Assembly: GCA_026936335.1 (NCBI GenBank)
Contig: JAPMXV010000022.1
Span: 169,290-233,289 of the forward strand
DNA from: Mantamonas sphyraenae
Lineage: Eukaryota; CRuMs; Mantamonadidae
Direction of reading: 5' to 3'
DNA: 64,000 nucleotides
Positions 32,194-40,846 of this stretch are shown in pieces (positions within the stretch are counted from its first letter, which is position 1; each line of letters starts with the position of its first letter). The notes under the pieces are model-generated. The model was not told the origin of the DNA, ran no database searches, and worked only from the letters and a program-made list of their open reading frames with translations. A program made the position numbers and the translations under genes.

Positions 32194-34878
32194 TTAGTCA
32201 TCATCTTTGGGCACAGTGCATGACCACGATCGGTCGGCAAAGGCCATGAGGACATCCGCAGGACGTCGTGAGGGCAGGTTGAGTTCATGGTCGACCAGAG
32301 TGAGGGTGAACAGACGCAACGAGTCGTCGCCACTGAGCATGGGTGGTTGTTGCACGTCATCCAAGTCCCCAAAGAGAACAGCGGTACAACCGGGAAGGTG
32401 GGGGGTGTTGTGCGACGTGTTGATGGGCACGTAGGCAAACATGTCTGCGTTGGCCTTGGTGGCATCACTCATCCAACTCGTGTGTCGGAATTGATCGCGA
32501 TTGAGGAGGTGGAGTGCCACACGGAGGGGGTTGGTGGTCTTGTTGCTACTGCTGCTGCTGCTGCTGGTGTGTCCCCTGTTCTTGCCTGTGCCCTGACTCT
32601 TGCGTTTGTCGAGGAGGGACACCACCAAGGCATTGGAAGGCAAATGCAGCATGAGCATGGGCGGGTTCAATGACACCGTGTGCAACCCGTCCACCAGCAC
32701 ACCCAAGGGTTGAGCACCACCACGAGCTGCACACGCCGTGAGCACGCATTGGGCGTGCGGCATCCCTGTGTACGTGGTCACCACTCCAGAGCCGCCGCCA
32801 CGGTTGGATGTGGTCGATGATGATGCGGTGCTGCTCCTCTGCGATGAGCGCACAGGCACCGCCAACTTGGACAACGGATACCAGCCACGTTGCACACGCT
32901 GCAACACACGCTCCATGCTCACCCCAACGCCCAAAGCCTCCTCCACGTCGCAAACACTACACACCACCATCAGATGGTCTCCTGCAGGAGCCACGTGTAC
33001 CATGCGGCATGTCAACGAGTACAACATCGCATCCTGCTGTCCTTCCAGCAAATCCACCTCATGGCTCACACTGCATGCCTGTGCAAGTTCTGTCTGGTCC
33101 ACACTCAGGCCATGCACAACCAATGTGGATGACTCGTCGTGTTCCCAGTGCGACTGCAGCAGAAGGGCCAGCTCCGAGTTGGCCATGACGTTGAAGTAGA
33201 CACATGTGGACGAGGCAACCACCACAGAGGACATGGTGCACACGTAATCATTGCCACATTGGAGCACATGGATGCTGCTGGGCACAAGTCGCATCAGTTG
33301 GCGCAGGCTTGTCAATCGCTTGCGCACAGCCTGCGACTCACGCTGGGCCTTGCGATCCATGAAGCCCACTCCGCTGCCGGAAGAGGTACCACTGCTGGTG
33401 TCGCCACTGTTGCTGTCCTCCTCGCCATGGTCTGCGCTGGTGTACACCATGCCGCCGTCTTGTCCTTCGCGCGAGTACACCCAGTAATCGAGGCCAGTCA
33501 GGTCCAGCGAGTCGAGCCATTGGGCAGCCTCGCTGGCACTGGCATGGGTCATGGCTGCCGTGGCCAGGGCGTCTGCACGTGCACAGTCTGTGTATCGGAT
33601 GGTGACACTGGCCACACTGTGCTTGCTCATCTTCATCAGACTCTGGGTCTCACGGTCCCAGATGTGATGGTAGCCAAACTTGTAGCTCTGCACGTAGTCA
33701 CCCGATGTCACCACACACTGGCCGTGGGCCACCCCAATGGTTTCCATCACCTCGGCCTTCCACGACGACGATGAACTCACTGTCGAAGAGAGAGAGGGCG
33801 ACGACGACGATGACAATGATCCGTCACCATCCTCCTCCTCCTCTTCATCATTTTCATCATCATCATCCTCCTCATCATCATCGTCATCACCAGCAGCCTG
33901 TTTGTTCAAGGCTGACCAGGCAGCAAAGACGGTGGCAAGGGAAGGTGGTTGGAACAAGGCACAGCGCCATTGCCTATGGACATGGTCACCCAACACAGCA
34001 ATGTCACCACCCCAATCCATCATGGCACTTGTGTATCCATGGCTCTGAAGGGCATCCACCACAGCCTGCACACCCTGTCCCTTTGCCACCCCTCCCACAT
34101 CCAACAACATGTCCCCTGCATGCGACCCTGCATCCATGCTCACCACCGCCTCGTCTTCCTCCACTTCCACCTTGTCCTTCCATCCCATGGCCCAATTGGC
34201 ACACACGTCGTCAATCTCCTGCGGCGTCGGCGTCCGGTTCTCCTCCGACAATGTCTGCTTCCACAAGCGCATGAGAGGTGCCATGGTGGGATCAAACCGT
34301 CCTCCAGTCATTTTGACTGCCCATTGTGTGTGAAGCAGCAGGGTGTGCAGGAACCCAGACACAGGTTGCCGGGTGTTTGCTCCAAGTGCCGCCGTGAGTC
34401 CGCTCACTTCCGATTCTGGGTTGTACTGGTTGCTGTGTGCGTACACACGGTCAAACACTGCCCGCAACACCTCCTCCACCTCCCCTGCCTCGGTTTCTTT
34501 GTCTGCATGCACCTTGAGGGTGAATGGAACCGTCATGGCAACGCCCTGAAGCACCACGAAGCCCTCTGTGTCCTGACTCACACTCTCCACCACCATACTC
34601 GGCGATTGCATGTGCCCCTGCACCTTTCTCTCCATGGCACCATTCCCACGCCCGCTGTGCTCATTGTGTGCACTGCCCAACAATAGGCGAGGCATGGCAC
34701 CGTCGTGAACGGGCTGTGTCTGCTGGGGTTGTTCATCCTCACGCGCAGCCACACGGCGCAGGCCCCCTGGAGGTCCACTCAGCAGTGACGACGATGATTT
34801 CGTGGACATGGACGCCCGTTTGCGTTTATATTCATCAGAGAGCACCAGCGATGCTGACGTCTGTGCATCCCAGCTCAT
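32194..34878 (-). CDS. ApbE-type FMN transferase fused to flavin reductase-like domains
   Basis: Single exon, about 894 residues from ATG 34878. The longer frame from 34956 would overlap the upstream gene's stop. Residues ~105-390 look like ApbE (FAD:protein FMN transferase): GGRFDPTMAPLMRLW, LDVGGVAKGQGVQAVVDAL and SAMMDWGGDIAVLG. A Ser/Asp-rich insertion interrupts it. The C-terminal half carries two segments like FMN-binding split-barrel flavin reductases (SSIHVLQCGNDYVCTMSSVV; HTVSLNPPMLMLHLPSNALV). ApbE enzymes attach FMN covalently to Ser/Thr of target flavoproteins. Fusion to reductase domains suggests self-flavinylation or a redox module. No clear targeting peptide is seen. It lies 37 bp downstream of the RING-PHD gene on the same strand. 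Confidence 0.75.
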   Translation of the reverse strand: MSWDAQTSASLVLSDEYKRKRASMSTKSSSSLLSGPPGGLRRVAAREDEQPQQTQPVHDGAMPRLLLGSAHNEHSGRGNGAMERKVQGHMQSPSMVVESVSQDTEGFVVLQGVAMTVPFTLKVHADKETEAGEVEEVLRAVFDRVYAHSNQYNPESEVSGLTAALGANTRQPVSGFLHTLLLHTQWAVKMTGGRFDPTMAPLMRLWKQTLSEENRTPTPQEIDDVCANWAMGWKDKVEVEEDEAVVSMDAGSHAGDMLLDVGGVAKGQGVQAVVDALQSHGYTSAMMDWGGDIAVLGDHVHRQWRCALFQPPSLATVFAAWSALNKQAAGDDDDDEEDDDDENDEEEEEDGDGSLSSSSSPSLSSTVSSSSSWKAEVMETIGVAHGQCVVTSGDYVQSYKFGYHHIWDRETQSLMKMSKHSVASVTIRYTDCARADALATAAMTHASASEAAQWLDSLDLTGLDYWVYSREGQDGGMVYTSADHGEEDSNSGDTSSGTSSGSGVGFMDRKAQRESQAVRKRLTSLRQLMRLVPSSIHVLQCGNDYVCTMSSVVVASSTCVYFNVMANSELALLLQSHWEHDESSTLVVHGLSVDQTELAQACSVSHEVDLLEGQQDAMLYSLTCRMVHVAPAGDHLMVVCSVCDVEEALGVGVSMERVLQRVQRGWYPLSKLAVPVRSSQRSSTASSSTTSNRGGGSGVVTTYTGMPHAQCVLTACAARGGAQPLGVLVDGLHTVSLNPPMLMLHLPSNALVVSLLDKRKSQGTGKNRGHTSSSSSSSNKTTNPLRVALHLLNRDQFRHTSWMSDATKANADMFAYVPINTSHNTPHLPGCTAVLFGDLDDVQQPPMLSGDDSLRLFTLTLVDHELNLPSRRPADVLMAFADRSWSCTVPKDDD

Positions 34879-34915
34879 GGGGCCCCTGTGTCTTGCTTGC
34901 TTTTGCCTTGCCTCG

Positions 34916-36820
34916 TCAGGCGAAATCGTCCCCAGACGACCACCCGTCATCGTCATCGTCGTCGTCGTCTCCCAAGGAACCTACCATGGACAGAGGCGTC
35001 TCCTCCACACGGAACCGGGGTGGTTTACGCCGGACCACGGGTGTGTGGGGCTCGTCGGAGGAGAGCTCGTCGTCGTCGTCCTCCTCCTCCTCCTCGGCGG
35101 TGGGTGATTCTGGCACGACGACACTGTCGTCCATAACCAAGGGTTTGCGTGTGCGTTTGGCAATGGTGACACTGCTGACCAGCACAGGGGACATGTCCGA
35201 GTGATCATCCTCACCCACGTCTGGGTGTTGAGTGCTCTGTGTCTGATGTTGCTGTTGCTGTTGATGTTGTTGTTGTTGTTGTCCAGCATGGTGTTCCCTC
35301 TGTGGTGTGGCTGTGGGTGTGGCTGTGGGTGTTGCCTGTTCGTCATCCAACAACACCTGTGCTCGTCGTCGTCGTCGTCTCCGTTTCCTCCTCACTGTGG
35401 CAAGTGCCACCAAGTCGTCCTCACTGTCCCATCCGTCATGCAATGCCTCCTCATCCACACTCTCCCTCAGAAACGCCTCTTCCAAGTCCCGTTTGCCACT
35501 GGGCGATGGATCTGCCTTGCGCCTGGTGTCCTGTACATGTGTCAAGGCCCTGTGTTGCACCCTCTCCTCCATGGCTGTGCGTGGACTCAGTGACGTCTCC
35601 ATGGGCATCTTCACCCTGGGTTGCACCGTGCGTGTACGTGTGCTCCTCTCCTCCGCCCTGCGTTCCATCAACTCGGCCATCCTCCGCCTCCGCTCCTCCA
35701 ACTGCTCCCGTTCCATCAGATCGATGGGGTTGCCCTCCAACGCCATCATCGATCCCAACAACCCATCCCCACCACCCGCTTGCTGATCCTGATGCCCTCC
35801 CTGTCCCACACTGAAGATGGCCTGCCTGCGTCTCTCCTTGGCTTTGTGTTTGCACGCTGTGCAGGTCCAGGAGCTGTGTGTTCCCCCTCGGCTTCCCCTG
35901 CGTGCCTCCCTCCCCTGGTCCTGTTCACTCATACAATGCAAATGGGCAGCCACCCCATGATGGGAGGAACACTTGCTGCACAGCATGAATGTCTGTGCGT
36001 GTGCTCCAATGGCACACGTGCAATACTCGCACAGAAGGAACCCCTGGCCCGCACGCACACGCACCGCCACAGAACGCTCCAGGGCATCACACAGCGTGTG
36101 ACCCTGCATGTCGACTGCCTCATACACTCTCCGTGCAGAGGCCATGCATGCTTGCACGTCGCCCAGTAGGGCGTCGCGACGGGAGGGTGTCTGACAATCG
36201 GGACACCAGAAGGAAGACGGAGGCACCACCAGCAACCCGGGCATGTTGGGAACACAGTAGGTGTGCACGGCCTGGTCACACGTGTCACATAGCAACAGAC
36301 GAGCATCGTCGTCGTTGCGTTGACACTCCATACACACACACAACGCCGCTTGGGCGTCGTGGTGGTTGGTCAAAAGATCCTGATCCGATTGCAGGTGCTC
36401 GGGAACAGCCTGTTTCTTGGGCGAGACGGCTATGCGACGCAACACGCCACTCTCTGGCAACAGACACTCAATGTATGTCACCTCCTGCTTGCACAGAGGA
36501 CACAGATTGGTCACCTGACACCAGGAATGGATGCAACTGACGCAGAACCGATGCCCGCAGGCCAGTTCACCCGCTCGCTCAATGGTTTCCAAACACACCG
36601 CACAGGGTGAGGAGGAACCCGTGCCAGTGGACGACGTGCTCTCTGTGGTCGAGGAGGACGATGACGATGATGGATCCCTGCTGTTGCTGTTGCTTGTGTC
36701 TGCACTGCTGCTGCTTGTGGTGAAATAGGGCGATGTAAAGGTGCTGGTCATCGACTCCTCCCGCACTCCAGCGGCTGCACTGCCTCCACCAGCGCATTTC
36801 TTCATCTCTGCTTCTTCCAC
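34916..36820 (-). CDS. RING-PHD protein, PHRF1-like
   Basis: Single exon, 634 residues. A Ser/Thr-rich N-terminus is followed by a C3HC4 RING (CAVCLETIERAGELACGHRF, then CIHSWC and CPLC) at about 75-115. A PHD finger follows at about 170-225 (CMECQRNDDDARLLLCDTCD, then HTYC and FWCPDC). A third Cys/His cluster (CEYCTCAIG; CSKCSSHHG; CTACKHK) lies at about 275-350. The C-terminal half is disordered with basic and acidic blocks. RING+PHD in this order is the PHRF1 arrangement, a nuclear E3 ligase associated with RNA polymerase II and histone methyl-lysine reading. Its ATG is only 18 bp from that of the divergent KDEL protein; the later ATG at 36805 would widen the gap slightly. Confidence 0.75.
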   Translation of the reverse strand: MEEAEMKKCAGGGSAAAGVREESMTSTFTSPYFTTSSSSADTSNSNSRDPSSSSSSSTTESTSSTGTGSSSPCAVCLETIERAGELACGHRFCVSCIHSWCQVTNLCPLCKQEVTYIECLLPESGVLRRIAVSPKKQAVPEHLQSDQDLLTNHHDAQAALCVCMECQRNDDDARLLLCDTCDQAVHTYCVPNMPGLLVVPPSSFWCPDCQTPSRRDALLGDVQACMASARRVYEAVDMQGHTLCDALERSVAVRVRAGQGFLLCEYCTCAIGAHAQTFMLCSKCSSHHGVAAHLHCMSEQDQGREARRGSRGGTHSSWTCTACKHKAKERRRQAIFSVGQGGHQDQQAGGGDGLLGSMMALEGNPIDLMEREQLEERRRRMAELMERRAEERSTRTRTVQPRVKMPMETSLSPRTAMEERVQHRALTHVQDTRRKADPSPSGKRDLEEAFLRESVDEEALHDGWDSEDDLVALATVRRKRRRRRRRAQVLLDDEQATPTATPTATPQREHHAGQQQQQHQQQQQHQTQSTQHPDVGEDDHSDMSPVLVSSVTIAKRTRKPLVMDDSVVVPESPTAEEEEEDDDDELSSDEPHTPVVRRKPPRFRVEETPLSMVGSLGDDDDDDDDGWSSGDDFA

Positions 36821-36838
36821 GTTGTTGCCTCTTTAGTG

Positions 36839-37543
36839 ATGATGTCTCTGCGTACTGTGTCCCTGTGGATGTGTGTGTTGGGTCTGCTCTCAATGGCTGT
36901 GTGTCAGCCGCTGGACGAAAAGGTGCTGGCGGCCATTGAGGAAGCCAGTGTGGAGGCGTTGGAGAGTGTCCTCAGCCACACGGGTCCCAGTGCAGACACC
37001 CTTCGTCTGTACATGGGCGAAGCCACCAAACGAAACCATCTGCATCTGCTGCCCACCCTTATCAAGCACGATAGCGGCGTCACCACGTCGGCACGCCAGC
37101 AGCGCCTGGACGCCCTGGCCACACTCACCTCCCAGCCCCTGGCTGACTGGGATGCCGGTCGTCTGGGCTGGTGGTTTGTCTTTCGCATGCAGGGCGAGCT
37201 GGGCTTTGCCGTCATTGGGCCTGTGGCACGCCTGCGCAAGGCGGACCTCACCGGCGCCAAGTTTGTCGAGGCGTACACGCAGCAAGACGCCGCGGCTGCC
37301 ACCGATGCCACCTCTCTGCTTCAGGCAGACTCTGTGCGTGCCTTTGCCGACCATTTGGCAGAGCAGATCATCGGCAACCCGGACATGGCTGCCAAGGGCC
37401 AGAAGCAGCGCAAGGGACCCCTCGAGCGCCGCACCCTCGCCGAGAGCATGATCACCGATCTGTGGGCCGTGTGGAAGTCACCGCCCACCGCCGCACTGAA
37501 CGATGCCTCCACAACCGAGGAGGCACAGAAGGATGAGCTTTGA
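36839..37543 (+). CDS. ER-lumenal KDEL protein of unknown function
   Basis: Single exon, 234 residues. It starts with a signal peptide (MMSLRTVSLWMCVLGLLSMAVCQ) and ends exactly in KDEL, so it should be a soluble protein retained in the ER. The middle is helical with no recognised domain (EKVLAAIEEASVEALESVLS; LGWWFVFRMQGELGFAVIGP). There are no cysteines after the signal region, so it is not a thioredoxin-type isomerase. A chaperone, co-chaperone or glycan-processing partner are all possible. It shares an extremely short 5' spacer with the RING-PHD gene. The 3' flank (37544-37640) is unusually AT-rich for this window. Confidence 0.85.
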   Translation: MMSLRTVSLWMCVLGLLSMAVCQPLDEKVLAAIEEASVEALESVLSHTGPSADTLRLYMGEATKRNHLHLLPTLIKHDSGVTTSARQQRLDALATLTSQPLADWDAGRLGWWFVFRMQGELGFAVIGPVARLRKADLTGAKFVEAYTQQDAAAATDATSLLQADSVRAFADHLAEQIIGNPDMAAKGQKQRKGPLERRTLAESMITDLWAVWKSPPTAALNDASTTEEAQKDEL

Positions 37544-37665
37544 TGGCGTGGACAACAATGCATTTCTACGATAAATGTACGAATTTTGATTGAGACGAAA
37601 ATACTTGTTGGATGAGAGTTGGTATAATTTATACATGAATCAAAAAAGACGCCTATGCTGCATGC

Positions 37666-38274
37666 TCAAGCCTCGACGAGAGACACGCCACACTCCACAT
37701 GGTTTCCAGCCTCTGCAATAAGGGCTTCCGAGTCCAAGGAGGCGTAGCAGGAGGCGCAAAAGTCGAGGCCGCACTTTTGGTCAGCGTAGCGAGCGCCGGG
37801 TTCAATGTCGTTCATGCAGGCGTCGCACATGTACTCTGCATCGCCACCGTCGCCGAGACCGCCGGATTCCTGCATAAATGAGTAGAGCTGGTCGGCGGAG
37901 ATGTCTTCTCCACCCGACTGGGCCAGCAGCATGGCGTAGGCCTCGTCGTCGAGGTAGTCTGAAGCATGGGTTGCGTTTGCCCAGCCTTCCTCACCCAACT
38001 CGACCTCGCCCACCAGGTGGGAGATCTCGTCGGCCATCTCTGCAGCCACAGCCTCGTCCTCCTCTGTCTGCACGTCTGTGGATGAGGAGGAGGAGGAGGA
38101 AGACGAGGATGAGGAGGAGGAGGAAGAGGAAGAGGAGGATGCAAGGGCGCTCTGGACGTCGCTGGTGCTGGAAGATGTGTCAACGGATGTGGTGACGTCG
38201 GTGGTGGTTGTAGCGTCACTGCCAGAGTCCTGGGTGGCGAGTGCGGTGTTTGTTTCGCTGGTGTCGTGGCTCAT
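37666..38274 (-). CDS. Ser-rich protein with C-terminal ZZ-like zinc finger
   Basis: Single exon, 202 residues from ATG 38274. The N-terminal half is Ser/Thr-rich with a Ser run encoded by (CTC/TCC)n at 38080-38140. It is followed by an acidic region and, at about 135-190, MCDACMNDIEPGARYADQKC then FCASCYASLDSEALIAEAG. The C-x2-C ... C-x4-C-x2-C spacing looks like a short ZZ-type finger, which usually binds peptides or histone tails. Nothing else is recognisable. It is divergent from the FKBP-PTP gene with 109 bp between starts. Confidence 0.65.
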   Translation of the reverse strand: MSHDTSETNTALATQDSGSDATTTTDVTTSVDTSSSTSDVQSALASSSSSSSSSSSSSSSSSSSSTDVQTEEDEAVAAEMADEISHLVGEVELGEEGWANATHASDYLDDEAYAMLLAQSGGEDISADQLYSFMQESGGLGDGGDAEYMCDACMNDIEPGARYADQKCGLDFCASCYASLDSEALIAEAGNHVECGVSLVEA

Positions 38275-38383
38275 GGCGGGTGTGGAGAGCGAGAGAGATG
38301 ATCGTGGTGGAAGGGCGGCCGCAGGGACAAAGCAACCCACTCCGCTGGACACCACCACACACGCACGTACACAGAGACACATC

Positions 38384-39931
38384 ATGCAGGACCTGACTGG
38401 GGACGGAGGGGTGACCAAGGCGGTGCTGTATGCCCCCGATGGGGCAGAGGAGATGGAGCGACCGCAGAAAGGGGCCAATGTGGTGGTGGCGTACACAGGA
38501 GTGCATCGAGGGAAGCAATTCGACACGGCGCAAAGCTTCCAGTTTTCGCTTCTGAGTGGACAGGTGATTGAGGGATGGGACGTGGCGGTGGCATCGATGG
38601 TGTTGGGTGAAAAGTCGTTGTTTGTGGTCAAGTCTGAGTATGGGTATGGGGACTTGGGGGCGGGAGACCTGCCGCCTGGAGCGGAGCTTGAGTTTGAGAT
38701 TGAGCTGTTGGGATTCACAAACCCTGTGGATTCGGTGGCAGCTGTGAATGAGGTGTTGCACAAGGAGTTTGCAGTGAGTGTGAAGGAGGTGGTGGCCACA
38801 AGCCAGAAGAAACGCGGGGGCATTGTAATTTCGCGGAACTACGTGAACAGCAATGCGCAGGTGATTGCCAACCAGTTTGACTTTGTGGATTCATTGAGTG
38901 AGGATCGCATGGATGAGTTTCTGGACATGTTGGACTCCTCGTTTGCCCACGAGGCGGACCAAGAACGGGATCGCTTCCGGGACATCCTTCCCTTTGCCCA
39001 CAACGCGGTCATGGTCGATGGCGAGTACTTTAACGGCTCCTACATCAATCTTCCTGTGGGGACAGATGAGGAGGGGGACACGGGAGGAGCAGGCAGTGGC
39101 CCAGGGGGTCTGTTGTTGCAATGGCCAGGTTCAACCAGCACATCGTCATCGTCATCGTCATCATCGTCATCATCGTCATCGTCATCATCGTCATCGTCAT
39201 CATCATCGTCCGAGGACGGGGATGTGAAGGATGGGACACAGGGCGAGGTGAATGTGCATCAACAGTACATTGCCACGCAATGGCCGCTGGAGGGGACGGT
39301 GGGAGACTTTTATCGCATGCTTGTGAGGGAAAGGGTGCGTGTGGTGGCCGTGTTGGCCAATGACACCACGGAGAGTGTGCAAGCATACTGGCCCACCGAC
39401 GAGACGGATGATCTGGTATGGTCTGATGGCATGCGGGTGCATCTGGTGAGCATGGAGGACTACACCGACAAACAACGCACCCGTGTGCGTGTGTTGGACA
39501 TCACAGAGGGTGGTGATGATGATGACGATGGTCGAGCCTGGCGTGTCCTTCACCTCCAGTTCACCGCATGGGGTGACTTTGGCGTGCCAACAGAACGGGA
39601 CTTTCGCTGCTTCCTGGACACCTTCCAGGAGCAGAGTGGTGCGTTTGTGGATGGTCTTCAGGATCAACAGGTGGACAAGGAGGACCTGGGTCCCATGGTG
39701 GTCCACTGTCGCGCAGGAGTGGGACGCACAGGAACGTTTGTGCTCGTCCACTGGTTCTCCACCATGGTGGCGCGTGTGCTGGCCCAAACGGGTGCACACA
39801 AGCAAGACGTGGTCATCAACGTGGCCGCTGCTCTGTGGGCGTTGCGTCAACAACGAGTGCAGATGGTGCAGACGGGAGCACAGTACAAGTTTGCCTGGAG
39901 GATGATCCGTGATCTGCTCGACGCTCTCTGA
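38384..39931 (+). CDS. FKBP-type prolyl isomerase fused to a protein tyrosine phosphatase
   Basis: Single exon, 515 residues from ATG 38384. Residues ~5-110 are an FKBP domain that keeps the pocket residues: YTG, FD, GW, EYGYG and the final ELLGF (compare Phe36, Asp37, Trp59, Tyr82 and Phe99 of FKBP12). Residues ~170-510 are a classical PTP. It has DRFRDILPFAHNAV and YFNGSYIN (substrate loop), QWPLEGTVGDFYRML, the WPD-like loop WGDFGVP with its Asp, the P-loop HCRAGVGRTGTF with catalytic Cys, and a Q-loop-like RVQMVQTGAQYKF. A Ser run encoded by TCA/TCG (39141-39210) interrupts the PTP domain in a surface loop. Both halves look catalytically competent. No membrane segment or signal peptide is seen. 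I know of no standard family with this fusion. Confidence 0.88.
   Translation: MQDLTGDGGVTKAVLYAPDGAEEMERPQKGANVVVAYTGVHRGKQFDTAQSFQFSLLSGQVIEGWDVAVASMVLGEKSLFVVKSEYGYGDLGAGDLPPGAELEFEIELLGFTNPVDSVAAVNEVLHKEFAVSVKEVVATSQKKRGGIVISRNYVNSNAQVIANQFDFVDSLSEDRMDEFLDMLDSSFAHEADQERDRFRDILPFAHNAVMVDGEYFNGSYINLPVGTDEEGDTGGAGSGPGGLLLQWPGSTSTSSSSSSSSSSSSSSSSSSSSSSSEDGDVKDGTQGEVNVHQQYIATQWPLEGTVGDFYRMLVRERVRVVAVLANDTTESVQAYWPTDETDDLVWSDGMRVHLVSMEDYTDKQRTRVRVLDITEGGDDDDDGRAWRVLHLQFTAWGDFGVPTERDFRCFLDTFQEQSGAFVDGLQDQQVDKEDLGPMVVHCRAGVGRTGTFVLVHWFSTMVARVLAQTGAHKQDVVINVAAALWALRQQRVQMVQTGAQYKFAWRMIRDLLDAL
39141..39210 (+). repeat. (TCA/TCG)n repeat coding for Ser in the PTP domain
   Basis: About 23 Ser codons, alternating TCA and TCG, inserted in the phosphatase domain of the FKBP-PTP fusion between the substrate-loop segment and QWPLEGT. 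Confidence 0.9.
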
Positions 39932-40300
39932 GGCCATGGGAATGAACGCTGGTGTGGTGTTGCGGTGAAAGAGCCAAGGTGTTTACTCCTCACTAAAGTG
40001 GGTGGGTGGGTGGGTGGGTGGGTGGATGGCGCACGACCATGCGTGTGGGTCCCTTGTCAGCACACACACCGAAATAAACGGGATGGGGCAAAAGCGGAAA
40101 CGGGAACACGGCCACACAAACTCGCGCCGTACGCCTGCCATGGCCATAGCGGACGGTTGCACAGACGGTGAAGCGACACAAGCTGTGTGTGCGCACGTGT
40201 GCATGCACCCTATGTGGTGTGCAACGCTGTGTGGCACGACCACATTGCCGTGAAAGGCGCTGGCGGAAAAAAAGGGGCGCAAAAAAAAAAAGAATTGGGC
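39932..40300. other. Convergent intergenic stretch with a (GGGT)n tract
   Basis: A 369-bp 3'-to-3' spacer between the FKBP-PTP and acidic secreted genes. It contains (GGGT)6-7 at 39999-40026, able in principle to form a G-quadruplex on the + strand, and an A-tract at 40281-40291. No coding, tRNA or rRNA signal was seen. Confidence 0.7.
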
Positions 40301-40765
40301 TCAAACGCACGTCTTCTCCTCCTCCTCGGGCTGCTCCTCCTCCTTCTCCTGCTCCTCGGGCTCCTCCTCGTCCTGCTCCTGCTCCTCGGGCTGCTCCTCG
40401 GTCTGCTCCTCGGTCTGCTCGTCCTCCAGCTCGGGCTCCTCCTCCTCCTCGGAAGAGTACAGCTCGGAATCGTCGGCAGAGTCGGCTTCACCGCGCTCCA
40501 GGGCGTCCAGCTCGGCCTCGGCGTCCTCGACGTCATCGTCCTCAAGCTCAGACAGCTCGTCCTGGTCGTCCTCCTTGTCCTCGGCGGTCAGCTCCTCCTC
40601 AGCCTCGCTGTCCTCGGGGGCGGCGGCGGCCTGGGCCTCCTCAGCCACGGGCTGCTCCTGCACGGGGGCGGCCGATTCCACGGTCACCTCGGCGGGGGTC
40701 TGCTCCACAGACACAGCCAGGCCAGCAATCACCAGCATCAGCACAATCAGGGTGGTCTTGATCAT
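40301..40765 (-). CDS. Small secreted Glu-rich protein
   Basis: Single exon, 154 residues. The start is ATG 40765, giving a clear signal peptide (MIKTTLIVLMLVIAGLAVS). The mature part is almost entirely Glu, Asp, Gln, Pro and Ala, with EQTEEQPEEQEQDEEEPEEQ-like repeats, and it ends KTCV with its only mature cysteine. The signal start MIK and the acidity recall member 2 of the nine-cysteine family at 44111, but the cysteine segments and WWCCFGWC tail are absent. A soluble, calcium- or cation-binding lumenal or extracellular role is inferred from composition only. It lies 81 bp downstream of the PB1 protein gene on the same strand. Confidence 0.75.
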   Translation of the reverse strand: MIKTTLIVLMLVIAGLAVSVEQTPAEVTVESAAPVQEQPVAEEAQAAAAPEDSEAEEELTAEDKEDDQDELSELEDDDVEDAEAELDALERGEADSADDSELYSSEEEEEPELEDEQTEEQTEEQPEEQEQDEEEPEEQEKEEEQPEEEEKTCV

Positions 40766-40846
40766 GAGTGTTGTTGTCAAAAGTTGTTTGGGTTGGGTGT
40801 GCAGGGGAAGGTGGGTGGAGGGCCAACCAATGCGTTGTCATTCATT

